A stretch of 64,000 nucleotides of DNA from Caccoplasma_A sp045587545 (GCA_045587545.1 JAZNCN010000005.1:1-64000), one strand, 5' to 3'; positions 29,718 through 38,063 are shown, counted from the stretch's first letter. The notes: generated by a model from the letters alone, not told the origin. Numbers and translations are program-made.

Positions 29718-30362
29718 ATGTAATTTTAAACCAAATGATAAACGTAAATAATCTCGGGGACGTAAATAGCTATTGTCAACTCTGCTAATCAAAAGAATAT
29801 CACTTGTACTCAATTCATAATATAGCGATATTGATTTTGCCAAATAACGTTGTTCTTTTGACAGAAGGAATGTTATACGTTGACCCATAAAGATATGAAT
29901 ACGTATTTTACTCGGTAGCTGATAATATCCTTTAGGGTATTTATGCGGTTGACGAGACCAAAATTCGCTTCCGAATATAGTATTAAAATATCCTCCGCAA
30001 GAGAATGCTTCTATTGAGAAAATTGGCGTTAATTGAACACTCCAAGGTATATAATTTTGTTTTAATGTAAACGTTGCTTTTGCTTTATCTGTTGAATACT
30101 TTGGAAGAAAGCCAAAGAATATATCGGTTTCTCCTTGATTTTTCTTTCCGTAGTCCCAACCTGTTCCGAATGAGAGCAGGCCCATTCCTCCTCCATACTG
30201 AATTTTAGTGTACGACGGAATAAGTTTAGCCCATGCCTTCTTATAATTATTTATACGTTTATCATATTTACATTCTGAATGTAAATTCATAGATATTAAT
30301 ATAAATAGTACCGATATTATTACTTTAATACATAATAATCTCTTTTTCATAGTCATCTGCAT
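29709..30362 (-). CDS. Predicted small outer-membrane barrel protein, unknown
   Basis: 217 residues with a signal peptide (about 10-30). The mature part includes YGGGMGLLSFGTGWDYGKK and ends LRLSFGLKLHLF, a typical beta-barrel end. ATG codons at residues 1, 3 and 5 are all possible starts. It overlaps the upstream phosphoesterase gene by 38 bp (less with a later start), suggesting coupling. I do not recognise a family. Confidence 0.72.
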   Translation of the reverse strand: MQMTMKKRLLCIKVIISVLFILISMNLHSECKYDKRINNYKKAWAKLIPSYTKIQYGGGMGLLSFGTGWDYGKKNQGETDIFFGFLPKYSTDKAKATFTLKQNYIPWSVQLTPIFSIEAFSCGGYFNTIFGSEFWSRQPHKYPKGYYQLPSKIRIHIFMGQRITFLLSKEQRYLAKSISLYYELSTSDILLISRVDNSYLRPRDYLRLSFGLKLHLF

Positions 30363-31140
30363 TTAAAGTAAATATATAGTAACCTCGTTTTTTTGAACAT
30401 GCACATTGATAATAGACTATTCCGTCATTGAAAATATCACTTTCTAAAAATGAATGACCATGTCCGTTTAAGCAAAACAAAAGATTGGGAAATCTTGAAA
30501 TATATGAATGAAAAGATTTTGATAAATTTTCGACCAGTTGTTCGCTATTAGGAGCAGCATGCATAGCAACTATAGTCCTTTTATGTGAAGGATTTTTTAC
30601 AGATAACAATTCTTCAATGTATATAAAATCGGGGACCCGCTCTGAATAATCAAATTCTAAGGAATTTGTATTAAGCATTACAAAACGAGTATCTCCTGCC
30701 ATAAAAGAGAAATTTAAATCTCCGAATATCTCTTTAAAAACATATTCGCCATTGCCTAAACAATCATGGTTTCCGATAACACATAAATAAGGGTATTTTA
30801 ATTTCTGAAGTATATCGCATTGCATTGCAAACTCATGAGTTGCCCCATAATCAGTAAGGTCTCCTAAATGCAATACGAAATCAATATCTCCACGAGAATT
30901 TATATCATTTACACAATCTTCAAGTTGATTATACCACCCTTGCGAATCACTTATAACTGCAAATTTTATAACTTCCTTATTTCGGCAGTTATTCTCTATT
31001 TGATATAGATTCGTTGTATTAATTGATTTTTCTCCTCTTATTTTACCTGCATATTCATGAGGTTCAAACAATTCGCAACAATTAAATAGAAGGAGTGATA
31101 ATAGAAGAAATATTTTGCACCTTGTATTCATAACTTTCAT
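30325..31140 (-). CDS. Calcineurin-like metallophosphoesterase lipoprotein
   Basis: 271 residues. Lipobox in LLFNCC (about 17-22). Metal-binding motifs of the calcineurin-like fold appear in order: AVISDSQG (D/Q variant of DxH), LHLGDLTD, VIGNHDCLG, MHAAPN and NGHGHS. A probable outer-membrane- or periplasm-facing phosphoesterase of unknown substrate; the Gln in the first motif is unusual for a metal ligand site. Transcribed with the barrel gene downstream. Confidence 0.87.
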   Translation of the reverse strand: MKVMNTRCKIFLLLSLLLFNCCELFEPHEYAGKIRGEKSINTTNLYQIENNCRNKEVIKFAVISDSQGWYNQLEDCVNDINSRGDIDFVLHLGDLTDYGATHEFAMQCDILQKLKYPYLCVIGNHDCLGNGEYVFKEIFGDLNFSFMAGDTRFVMLNTNSLEFDYSERVPDFIYIEELLSVKNPSHKRTIVAMHAAPNSEQLVENLSKSFHSYISRFPNLLFCLNGHGHSFLESDIFNDGIVYYQCACSKKRGYYIFTLNADDYEKEIIMY

Positions 31141-31216
31141 AGGTGCAAAATTATAATTTTCAAAGATTGAAACAGAGTCCGTTTATTCGGTATAAATGTT
31201 TAAAAAGAGAAAACTA

Positions 31217-31927
31217 TTATTGCGTAAGATTATTAAGAGAGAGTATCTCCATAAACTTATCTTTATAGGTATCTGAGATTGGTATATACTCTTTCCCGAA
31301 TACAATACGGTTGCGTTCTACAAGATTTACATTATCAAGATTTACAATATATGAGCGATGCACTCTCATAAAATTATTTCTTGACAACATCTCCTCAGCA
31401 TACTTCATTGTCATTAATGACACTATAGGTGATTGATTTACCATATATATTTTTATATAATCCTTAAGGCCTTCAATATATAGTATATCTTTTATTGATA
31501 CCCTTTTATATTTTGACTCAGATTTTATAAATATTGTATCTCCTTGAGGCATCTTTTTTGAAAGTTCTTCCGGCTCCTCTCTTCTGAATTTATTTGCAGC
31601 ACTTATGAAATTAGAATACGAAATTGGTTTTAACAAATAGTCAAGAGCATTAAGCCTGTAACTCTCTACGGCGTACTGCGTATAGGCTGTTGTAAAAATT
31701 ACTTTCACACTCTTTGGAATAAGTTTACACAACTCAACCCCATTAAGTTCAGGCATCTCTATATCAAGAAAAAGTAAATCAATCTCTTTCTCTGCAATAT
31801 CCTGCATTGCTTTTATTGAACTTGTTGTTGAACCCACTAACTCCATATTTGGAGTTTTAGCCACATAACTCTCTAAAAGTTTTACAGCTAATGGCTCGTC
31901 ATCTACGATATAACTCTTTATCAACAT
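31217..31927 (-). CDS. LytTR-family response regulator
   Basis: 236 residues. Receiver domain with acidic pocket D9-D10, phospho-acceptor D55 (FLDIEMP) and LKPIS lysine; C-terminal LytTR DNA-binding domain (about 130-230) with MRVHRSYIVNLDNV. Such regulators pair with LytS/YehU-type kinases. The kinase gene overlaps it by 7 bp at 31921 but is cut by the prophage, so the regulator has lost its own promoter and partner unless phage transcription reaches it. Confidence 0.94.
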   Translation of the reverse strand: MLIKSYIVDDEPLAVKLLESYVAKTPNMELVGSTTSSIKAMQDIAEKEIDLLFLDIEMPELNGVELCKLIPKSVKVIFTTAYTQYAVESYRLNALDYLLKPISYSNFISAANKFRREEPEELSKKMPQGDTIFIKSESKYKRVSIKDILYIEGLKDYIKIYMVNQSPIVSLMTMKYAEEMLSRNNFMRVHRSYIVNLDNVNLVERNRIVFGKEYIPISDTYKDKFMEILSLNNLTQ

Positions 31928-32148
31928 ATTTCGCTCTCCTCTCTTTTGATAGGGACTACAAGTTTTGCCGAATATTTTTCTTCGTCATGTTTAAGGTCCA
32001 AAGAATAATCTCCTTTATATACAATATCCAAACTTTTTCTCAGATTATCAATGCCCACACCTGTTGTATTTTGAGGAACATCATTTCTACGATAATAACT
32101 GTTTTCAACCAAACAGATTACATTATTATTATGGGCAGGAAAATGAAT
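31921..32148 (-). pseudogene. 3' fragment of a LytS/YehU-type sensor histidine kinase, interrupted by the prophage
   Basis: The frame ending at 31921 reads upstream through IHFPAHNNNVICLVENSYYR and GVGIDNLRKSLDIVYKGDYSLDL, the end of a HATPase domain with its G-box (GVGID). Beyond codon ATT at 32146-32148 the sequence stops looking like a kinase and meets a stop 60 bp further. The histidine box, sensor and N-terminal HATPase part are missing. They should lie beyond the right end of the prophage. Confidence 0.8.
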
Positions 32149-32160
32149 TGTACAAAAGCG
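32144..32160. other. Probable left phage end and host junction
   Basis: The kinase homology ends at about 32148. The next bases TGTACAAAAGCG begin with TG, the terminal dinucleotide of Mu-family ends. A similar TGTACAACAAG occurs at 32241-32251 and could be a second transposase-binding site. The five host bases 32144-32148 (TGAAT) would be one copy of a target duplication. The exact base is inferred; the other end would confirm it. Confidence 0.55.
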
Positions 32161-32251
32161 TAAAACATAAATATTAATATAATGTTCTTAATAACAAAGA
32201 GTTAAGGAGATAATATAAGGTATATATAAATAAAACGGAATGTACAACAAG

Positions 32252-32344
32252 TTTAATTCTATTTAATTTCACTTTAATTACGAATGGTAAAGAGTTTAAG
32301 TTAATCAATATATACATTTAATTTGAGTTTAATTTGGTTTAATT
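32252..32344 (+). repeat. Helically phased TTTAATT array
   Basis: TTTAATT occurs at 32252, 32262, 32273, 32317, 32328 and 32338, with a variant TTTAAGT at 32295. Spacings are 10, 11, 22, 22, 11 and 10 bp, one or two helical turns, symmetric about 32295. All copies face one side of the helix, as expected for a bend or a cooperative binding array. Confidence 0.8.
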
Positions 32345-32601
32345 GGGGGCTGTGGGGGCTCCTTTTTTTATGCTTTAGTATTGCTTATCTTGAGGGCTAA
32401 AGTCTTGTTTAGGCTTGATTTTAGAGGGTTTTAAGGATATTTGTGTGGTCTTGCTTAGGTTTGGTTGTTTAAGGCTGAGATTGGCTGCTATTGAAGGCTA
32501 TTTGAATACTATTTGAAGTGTGCTTAATTGCTGTTTTATGGTTGTTTCTTGGTGGTACTTTTGGGGTGCTTTTTGTGGAGTTTTTTGCTGAAATGTGCGA
32601 T

Positions 32602-32637
32602 TGGGATTACAAATGGGATTACAAATGGGATTACAAA
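32602..32637 (+). repeat. Three perfect 12-bp tandem repeats (TGGGATTACAAA)
   Basis: Copies at 32602-32613, 32614-32625 and 32626-32637 are identical. They resemble iterons and may bind repressor or transposase. Confidence 0.9.
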
Positions 32638-32662
32638 ACAGCGAAAAAAAGTGTGTAAGTTT

Positions 32663-32714
32663 ACCCCTATAATACATTAAAATGCGTTGAGTTGAACCCC
32701 ATAATACATAAAAA
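32663..32714 (+). repeat. Direct pair ACCCC(T)ATAATACAT(T)AAAA
   Basis: Copies start at 32663 and 32696, 33 bp apart, differing by single-base indels. The purpose is unknown; a regulatory site is possible. Confidence 0.7.
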
Positions 32715-32866
32715 GTACACGAATTTTTGAAATTTTTACCCTCTTGAACACCTTTTGTATAGGGCGTTTTAGGTGTTTTTATTGCATTTATTAAGGGCGT
32801 TTAGTGCCTCTCTCCCTTATTTGGGGTTATTTTGCTCGTACAATTTACACCCATTCAAGAACATTA

Positions 32867-33382
32867 TTATCCTGCACTTGCAATATCTCCAGTGCTGGCA
32901 TCTGATACATTTTTTTGTAGCTGAAGTTCAAGTTGTGAAATACGTTCTTTTAGTTTGCCGATCTCTTCTGCTTGTTCTAAAGTCTTTTTATAAAATAGAT
33001 TAATTTTTACATCATCGGCATCAACTTCAGTTTTATTAATAGATATATCTTTTTGAAATTGAATTCTACGATTTAAATTATTTCCATCTTCTATAAAGTA
33101 GGGCTCTAAGGGCGTATGTGTTTTTCTAAAGATACTATTACCTCTTCCTAACAATAACCAATATGGGTCAACAAAGTACATATCGCAAATTTTAGCAACC
33201 ATATCAATACCTGCCTTCATTCTAAAATTCAGAATTTCTGAAAACTTTTGAGGTGAAACACCTAAGCATTCAGCTAAATCTTGTTTACTGGCAACTAATT
33301 GGTTTGCAACAATAGCGTTTAATGCATCAACTGCACGAGAATTAATTTCAGGTTTTGACAAAATTCTTTCAAATAATTCCAT
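32867..33382 (-). CDS. Phage repressor-like helix-turn-helix protein
   Basis: 171 residues. N-terminal HTH (about 28-60, KQDLAECLGVSPQKFSEILNF), then a linker and a C-terminal coiled coil (about 125-160, EEIGKLKERISQLELQLQK) that probably gives dimers or higher oligomers. Transcribed away from the early operon, in the place of the Mu c repressor. Palindromic sites with core CAGAATTTCTG lie in the divergent promoter region and inside its own gene, fitting autoregulation. No peptidase domain is visible, so induction is probably not by RecA-type self-cleavage. Confidence 0.82.
   Translation of the reverse strand: MELFERILSKPEINSRAVDALNAIVANQLVASKQDLAECLGVSPQKFSEILNFRMKAGIDMVAKICDMYFVDPYWLLLGRGNSIFRKTHTPLEPYFIEDGNNLNRRIQFQKDISINKTEVDADDVKINLFYKKTLEQAEEIGKLKERISQLELQLQKNVSDASTGDIASAG
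33228..33242. promoter_or_regulatory. Operator-like palindrome inside the repressor gene
   Basis: TTCAGAA-T-TTCTGAA, a perfect 7-bp inverted repeat, sharing the core CAGAATTTCTG with the site at 33409-33423. Confidence 0.55.
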
Positions 33383-33408
33383 ATTTTCTGAAAAATATTT
33401 TTGATAAT

Positions 33409-33423
33409 TACAGAATTTCTGTA
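33409..33423. promoter_or_regulatory. Operator-like palindrome in the early promoter
   Basis: TACAGAA-T-TTCTGTA, a perfect 7-bp inverted repeat that overlaps the first two bases of the -7 element of the early operon. A bound dimer here would block early transcription. Confidence 0.65.
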
Positions 33424-33429
33424 TATTTG
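33422..33429 (+). promoter_or_regulatory. -7 element of the early phage promoter
   Basis: TATATTTG matches TAnnTTTG; the first gene follows 72 bp downstream. Overlaps the operator-like palindrome. Confidence 0.6.
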
Positions 33430-33501
33430 CATCGTGTTAAGAATAACAACGCAGTAAAAATACGAAAAAATAAGTATTTAAACAATATAAATATAGCAAT
33501 T

Positions 33502-33678
33502 ATGGACTTTACAAAGATTATTCAAGGAACAGACCATTGGGGTAATGTTTTCAAGTATGAGATTAACGGTAAGCAATTCTCTATACAAGGAGAGTTGTAT
33601 TACAACAAAAAAAGAGAGAGATATGAACATATACACGTAGGACCACGAGGTGGTGAATATTTAATATGGTGGAAATAA
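33502..33678 (+). CDS. Small early phage protein, unknown
   Basis: 58 residues from the ATG at 33502. The open frame extends upstream to 33355 but without a good start and across the promoter. Predicted beta-rich, with KQFSIQGELYYNKKRERYEH and VGPRGGEYLIWW. The position corresponds to Mu ner, but there is no helix-turn-helix. Its stop overlaps the next ATG (TAATG). Confidence 0.6.
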   Translation: MDFTKIIQGTDHWGNVFKYEINGKQFSIQGELYYNKKRERYEHIHVGPRGGEYLIWWK

Positions 33679-34109
33679 TGGAACTTAAAACTTACAAGGC
33701 AAATAAATATCTGTCATACTTGGCTGATTATTTAATCAGTAATAACAAACCGTTCAGTTTTGACGGAACAGAGATAGAGTTTACAGCAACTACAGCATTT
33801 ATTAAGAGAATGCAAGAGGGTGATCATTTTATTATCAATAATAAAATTACAGGAGGTAATATGGGAATGAAAAAGATAAATCTGCAAGTAAAAGTAACTT
33901 ACACTGTAAGTATGGAATGTGAGGTTACTGATGATATAATGAAAGCTTTAGAGTGTATGCAGGAAGAGTTCCCTTCAGGGATGTATGATGATCATACTTT
34001 GGATTGTAGCGAGGATTCATCAAAAGCATTTGAATGGTTAGGCGATAAGTGTAAAGAAAATGATGCCTATTCTTGGAGTTTTGAAATTGAAGATTTAACG
34101 GAGGAATAA
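33678..34109 (+). CDS. Early phage protein, unknown, with possible internal start
   Basis: 143 residues from the ATG at 33678, which overlaps the preceding stop. The N-terminal half (LKTYKANKYLSYLADYLI) and the Asp/Glu-rich C-terminal half look like separate domains. An unusually good AGGAGG at 33851-33856 precedes in-frame ATGs at 33861 and 33867, so the C-terminal half (about 80 residues) may also be made alone. No family recognised. Confidence 0.6.
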   Translation: MELKTYKANKYLSYLADYLISNNKPFSFDGTEIEFTATTAFIKRMQEGDHFIINNKITGGNMGMKKINLQVKVTYTVSMECEVTDDIMKALECMQEEFPSGMYDDHTLDCSEDSSKAFEWLGDKCKENDAYSWSFEIEDLTEE

Positions 34110-34111
34110 TT

Positions 34112-34477
34112 ATGAGCATAAAAAGATATATACATGTAACCGGTGAACAACGCCAATTTTTAATAAAGGCGTTTAAGTCAAATGAGATGACTATATGGCG
34201 AGCACTCAATTATATAAACGATAGCGACACATCGCGTCGCATAAGGAAATTAGCAATAGAACGTGGTGGTATTGCTATGGTAATGGCAGAAGAGGCAGAG
34301 ACACTCTATGATGCTGACGGATATATGAGGCAGTATTTTCCGAACGGAGTGCTGATAGAGGGTAATAAAACAACCGGTTATGTTGCGATACTCAAAGAGG
34401 GCACAGAGATAGCGGGATTTAACAACCCAAGTCTGACAGAGTTAGAAAATATACAAGCACAAGCAATGAGATTATAA
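34112..34477 (+). CDS. Early phage protein, unknown
   Basis: 121 residues, 2 bp after the previous gene. The N-terminal part (EQRQFLIKAFKSNEMTIWRALNYI) looks helical and may bind DNA like an HTH; the C-terminus (ILKEGTEIAGFNNPSLTELE) is unlike known regulators. It ends just before a T-arm-like RNA structure and the transposase. Confidence 0.6.
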   Translation: MSIKRYIHVTGEQRQFLIKAFKSNEMTIWRALNYINDSDTSRRIRKLAIERGGIAMVMAEEAETLYDADGYMRQYFPNGVLIEGNKTTGYVAILKEGTEIAGFNNPSLTELENIQAQAMRL

Positions 34478-34517
34478 TCCTGAATGGCATAGGCTGCGGT
34501 TCGACTCCGCAGCAGGA
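34478..34517 (+). other. tRNA T-arm and acceptor-like hairpin before the transposase gene
   Basis: CTGCGG-TTCGACT-CCGCAG (34494-34512) is a textbook T-arm with a TTCGACT loop, enclosed by TCCTG (34478-34482) pairing with CAGGA (34513-34517). D and anticodon arms are absent. It is either a tRNA 3' remnant or an RNA element in the transposase leader. Confidence 0.5.
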
Positions 34518-34536
34518 GCAAATAAAAGAGAGTGAT

Positions 34537-36537
34537 ATGGAATATTACAATAACATATTGGCAATAGAGGCAAATTGGTTGATTAATGAGGGTATATTTA
34601 CTAAACCTAATTATGATCAATTAAGACATAGAGGTGATATTCGTGTGGTTAGAGGTGGTTGTCGTAATACTCCGGCTTTAGTTGCCTTTGACAATATGCC
34701 TGACAGGTTTAAAGCAAAGGTGATTGAGAAGTTAGGTGGTAACCCATACGATATTGTCAAGACTAACCGATTAGCCTCGCTTATTGAGGACGATTTGGAG
34801 GCTTCAAGGTTCTTTGATGAATACGAGATTAGCGAAGATGGCAGACACTTACCAACAGAGAAGAGACGCGAGTATTACGCTAATGCTATTGTGCTTAATG
34901 CTATCGGTGTACTAATTGCCAATCGCAGAGCCAAACGCTCGGCATTGGGTAGTAAAGCGGTTAGGTTCTGGGACGTTATAGCAGAGTCGGCACAGGAGTT
35001 AGATCGTACTCGCTATCCTCACTCTTTACCTGCCAATCCACGCAGATTAGAGAGCAAATACAAACTCTATCAAAAAGAGGGATATGCGAGTCTTGTACAT
35101 AAAGGATATACCAACAACAACCGCAATGCTGCAAGAGTTAAGAGTGAGGAGCAAATGAGCACTATGCTAACTCTCTTATCGTTGCCTCATAACTTTGATG
35201 ACACAGAGGTAGCACGCAAATATAATCAAATGGCTGCTACTTGGGGTTGGGATACCGTTACAGCGAGTACCGTTGCCAATTACCGAGACAAATATGCAGA
35301 TGTAATATATCCACGTCGCAGAGGTGGCAGTGCTTATCACAATAACCGCAGTATGCAAGTTAAGAGGTCAGCACCTGTATATCCTATGCAAATGTGGACA
35401 CTTGACGGGTGGAAAGCCGAGTTGCTTTATCAAAAGCAAGAGACAAACAAAAAAGGGCACTCGGTTACTACATATTTTCATAGTCCAACCATAGTAGTTG
35501 TACTTGATCCTTGCTTAAAATATCCTATCGGTTATGCAATAGGAACACATGAGACTCCAGCATTAATCAAGGAGGCTCTTGCAAATGCAATGAAGCATAC
35601 AGCAGAGTTATTTGGCGAGATGTATGAGGTGTCGCAAATCCAAAGTGATAACTATGCAATAAGCAAGATGAGTGACATCTACGATAAGGTTGCCGATAAA
35701 GTTATACCTGCAGCAGTAGGTAATGCAAGGTCAAAAGTAATTGAGCGATGGTTTGGACAGTTTAATAATAAGTATTGCAAAAACAGCATAAACTGGAGCG
35801 GTTATGGTATAACAAGCAGAAAAGAATCACAACCTAATGGAGAATATCTAAGCAAGTTTAAGCACCAATTCCCCGATTTCGCAGGTGTATGTCAACAACT
35901 AACATCATATATTGAGGCAGAACGTGCAACACTTCGCGACCAATATTTAGCGGCATGGGCATTGACGCCCATTGATCGCAAGCGAGCATACAGTTATGAG
36001 CGTTACCTATTCAACTTCGGGGAGACCAACGGACACCGCAGTTTGATGCAAGGTAGCGGCTTACACATAACAGTTGGGGGGCAACGCTTCGATTACGAGT
36101 GCTTCAACCATACCTTCAGAATGTTTGCATCTACTCGCTGGGAGGTACGATATAACCCCGATGATATGAGCAGAGCATTAGCAGTTAATGAAGATGGAAC
36201 ACGCTGTTTTATGCTTGAGGAGAAGTATGTGCAACCTATGGCATTAGCAGACCGCAAAGAGGGTGATGCGGAGCAGCTTGAAAGAGTCAGACGCTTTAAC
36301 CGTGAACACGAGGCTATAATAGCAGATAAGGTATGCTCGGCTGATGATACTGTACGTCGCCTGTTCGGTACCAAACAACTAACTCCTGAAGAGGAGACAT
36401 TAAGCAAATTCTTGCTCACAGATAGCAAAGGACAACACAAAAACAGGTTGAATGCCCAGAGTGCTAAAAGAGGTAATACAACACCTACGCCTGTTGAAGA
36501 GATATTTGCCGTTGAGGATATTTATAATGATTATTAA
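34537..36537 (+). CDS. MuA-type DDE transposase
   Basis: 666 residues, the size of MuA (663). An N-terminal DNA-binding region (about 1-270) is followed by an RNase H-like rve core with catalytic residues placed at D290 (WTLDGWK), D371 (IQSDNYA) and E403 (ARSKVIERWF). The C-terminal beta-barrel and tail resemble the MuA region that contacts MuB. It catalyses strand transfer for integration and replicative transposition. The gene is followed after 28 bp by the MuB-type ATPase. Confidence 0.95.
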   Translation: MEYYNNILAIEANWLINEGIFTKPNYDQLRHRGDIRVVRGGCRNTPALVAFDNMPDRFKAKVIEKLGGNPYDIVKTNRLASLIEDDLEASRFFDEYEISEDGRHLPTEKRREYYANAIVLNAIGVLIANRRAKRSALGSKAVRFWDVIAESAQELDRTRYPHSLPANPRRLESKYKLYQKEGYASLVHKGYTNNNRNAARVKSEEQMSTMLTLLSLPHNFDDTEVARKYNQMAATWGWDTVTASTVANYRDKYADVIYPRRRGGSAYHNNRSMQVKRSAPVYPMQMWTLDGWKAELLYQKQETNKKGHSVTTYFHSPTIVVVLDPCLKYPIGYAIGTHETPALIKEALANAMKHTAELFGEMYEVSQIQSDNYAISKMSDIYDKVADKVIPAAVGNARSKVIERWFGQFNNKYCKNSINWSGYGITSRKESQPNGEYLSKFKHQFPDFAGVCQQLTSYIEAERATLRDQYLAAWALTPIDRKRAYSYERYLFNFGETNGHRSLMQGSGLHITVGGQRFDYECFNHTFRMFASTRWEVRYNPDDMSRALAVNEDGTRCFMLEEKYVQPMALADRKEGDAEQLERVRRFNREHEAIIADKVCSADDTVRRLFGTKQLTPEEETLSKFLLTDSKGQHKNRLNAQSAKRGNTTPTPVEEIFAVEDIYNDY

Positions 36538-36565
36538 ACAACAATTAAATAATATTTAAACGATT

Positions 36566-37429
36566 ATGGAAGCAATCAAGAAACAACAGATTTGTAACAC
36601 GCTACGCGAATATTGCGAGCGTTACGGAAGCCAAAACAGAGCAGCAAACACTCTTACAGGCGTAAGTCCTGCCACTATAAGTCAGATGCTCAATGGCAAT
36701 TGGGATTTAATAAAAGATGATATGTGGCGTAATGTTGCCGCTCAAATTGGCTACAAGGACGAGAAGTGGACAGCCGTTGAGACAGGCGACTATCGCAGAA
36801 TGACAGCAATATTAACCGATATTAAAGAGAACTCGTTGGTTATGGCGGTAACAGGTGCTGCAGGCTCAGGCAAAACATTTGCAGTTAAGCAATATGCTGC
36901 AAGTAATAGCGGTGTATATCTTCTTTGTTGCAATGAATATTGGAATCGTAAACTATTCCTTAATGAGTTGCTAACCTCTATGGGTTGCGACAGCAGCGGT
37001 TACACTGTTGGAGAGATGATGAGTGAGGCTGTGCGACGCTTGAAGATGCAAGAGGCTCCGCTTGTAATCCTTGACGAAGCGGATAAATTGAGCGACCAAG
37101 TATTGTATTTCTTTATCACTCTATACAATCAACTTGAGGACCAATGTGCGATACTATTGTGTGCAACTTCACACCTTGAGAAGAGATTAAGCAGAGGTGT
37201 AAAACTTAATAAAAAGGGTTACTCGGAGATATGGAGCCGACTTGGCAGAAAATGCGTTGCCCTGAAAGGTGTAACCGCAGGTGATATAGTTGCCATTTGC
37301 GAGGCTAACGGAATTACCGACCGAGCAACAATTGAGAGTATAATTGAGGATAGCGACAGCGATTTAAGACGTGTTAAGCGTCGCATACATGCGACAGTTA
37401 AACGTGCTAAACAAGTTGTTGGTTGTTAG
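36566..37429 (+). CDS. MuB-type AAA+ ATPase (target DNA activator)
   Basis: 287 residues. N-terminal HTH (about 20-45, RAANTLTGVSPATISQMLNG), Walker A GAAGSGKT (97-104), Walker B VILDEAD (168-173) and a C-terminal helical part rich in Arg/Lys. MuB proteins coat target DNA, deliver it to the transposase and give target immunity. The pairing with the DDE transposase upstream makes the role firm. Confidence 0.94.
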   Translation: MEAIKKQQICNTLREYCERYGSQNRAANTLTGVSPATISQMLNGNWDLIKDDMWRNVAAQIGYKDEKWTAVETGDYRRMTAILTDIKENSLVMAVTGAAGSGKTFAVKQYAASNSGVYLLCCNEYWNRKLFLNELLTSMGCDSSGYTVGEMMSEAVRRLKMQEAPLVILDEADKLSDQVLYFFITLYNQLEDQCAILLCATSHLEKRLSRGVKLNKKGYSEIWSRLGRKCVALKGVTAGDIVAICEANGITDRATIESIIEDSDSDLRRVKRRIHATVKRAKQVVGC

Positions 37430-37444
37430 TTTTTGATTGTAAGA

Positions 37445-38062
37445 ATGAGGCGTAAAAGAGCATTATCGATAACGGATATTGAGAACTACCAACCTCGAGT
37501 GTTGGAGTTTGAGGGGGAGTGGTACGATGCCATAGGCAATCCTGAACTTACAGGCTCGTGGATCATCTGGGGCAACAGTGCAAACGGAAAGACCAGATTT
37601 GCTCTTCAACTTGCCAAATATCTCGCACACCATAAAAAGGTGATATATAACAGTGTTGAAGAGGGGTTATCCCTCTCAATGCAGAAGGCAATAGCCGATA
37701 CAGGTATGCACGATGTAAAGCGTAACTTCTTATTGCTCGACAAAGAACCTATTGCAGAACTGATAGAGAGGCTACGCCGTCAGCGTTCAGCAGACATAGT
37801 AATTATTGACTCGTTGCAATATACAGGATTGAACTACGACGCCTATAAAAAGTTGCGTGATGAGTTCCGCAATAAGATATTCATATTTATATCTCATGCA
37901 GAGGGTAAAGAACCTAAAGGTAATGTTGGCAAGGCTGTGAGATATGATGCCTTTGTGAAGATATATGTTGAAGGCTACAAAGCAATGCCACAAAGCAGAT
38001 ACGGTGGTGGCAAAGAGTATATAGTATGGCAAAAGGGGTATAACGATTTTTACGGATTATAA
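37445..38062 (+). CDS. RecA-like P-loop ATPase
   Basis: 205 residues from the ATG at 37445 (an upstream TTG at 37433 is less likely). Walker A GNSANGKT (43-50), Walker B ADIVIIDSLQ (about 116-125), VEEGLSLSMQ between them. It resembles the ATPase core of RecA/DnaB or RepA-type AAA_25 proteins. Mu has no second ATPase at this place, so it may be a replication or helicase-loading helper of this phage group. Starts 15 bp after the MuB gene. Confidence 0.82.
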   Translation: MRRKRALSITDIENYQPRVLEFEGEWYDAIGNPELTGSWIIWGNSANGKTRFALQLAKYLAHHKKVIYNSVEEGLSLSMQKAIADTGMHDVKRNFLLLDKEPIAELIERLRRQRSADIVIIDSLQYTGLNYDAYKKLRDEFRNKIFIFISHAEGKEPKGNVGKAVRYDAFVKIYVEGYKAMPQSRYGGGKEYIVWQKGYNDFYGL

Positions 38063-38063
38063 A

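Larger units (their letters stand above)
32149..32866. other. Phage left-end non-coding region, 718 bp
   Basis: No credible ORF on either strand. The plus strand between about 32345 and 32600 is strikingly G+T-rich with GGCT repeated about eight times. It holds the phased TTTAATT array, a 3 x 12-bp tandem repeat and a CCCC(T)ATAATACAT pair (separate entries). In Mu this position holds transposase-binding sites, operators and the transpositional enhancer. Confidence 0.6.

Noticed and set aside
32602..32714. CRISPR array from the tandem repeats
   Set aside because: Repeats are only 12 bp without spacers, or a single pair; no cas genes.
34478..34520. Complete tRNA or tmRNA before the transposase
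   Set aside because: Only the T-arm and a short closing helix exist; the upstream bases are the end of a coding gene.
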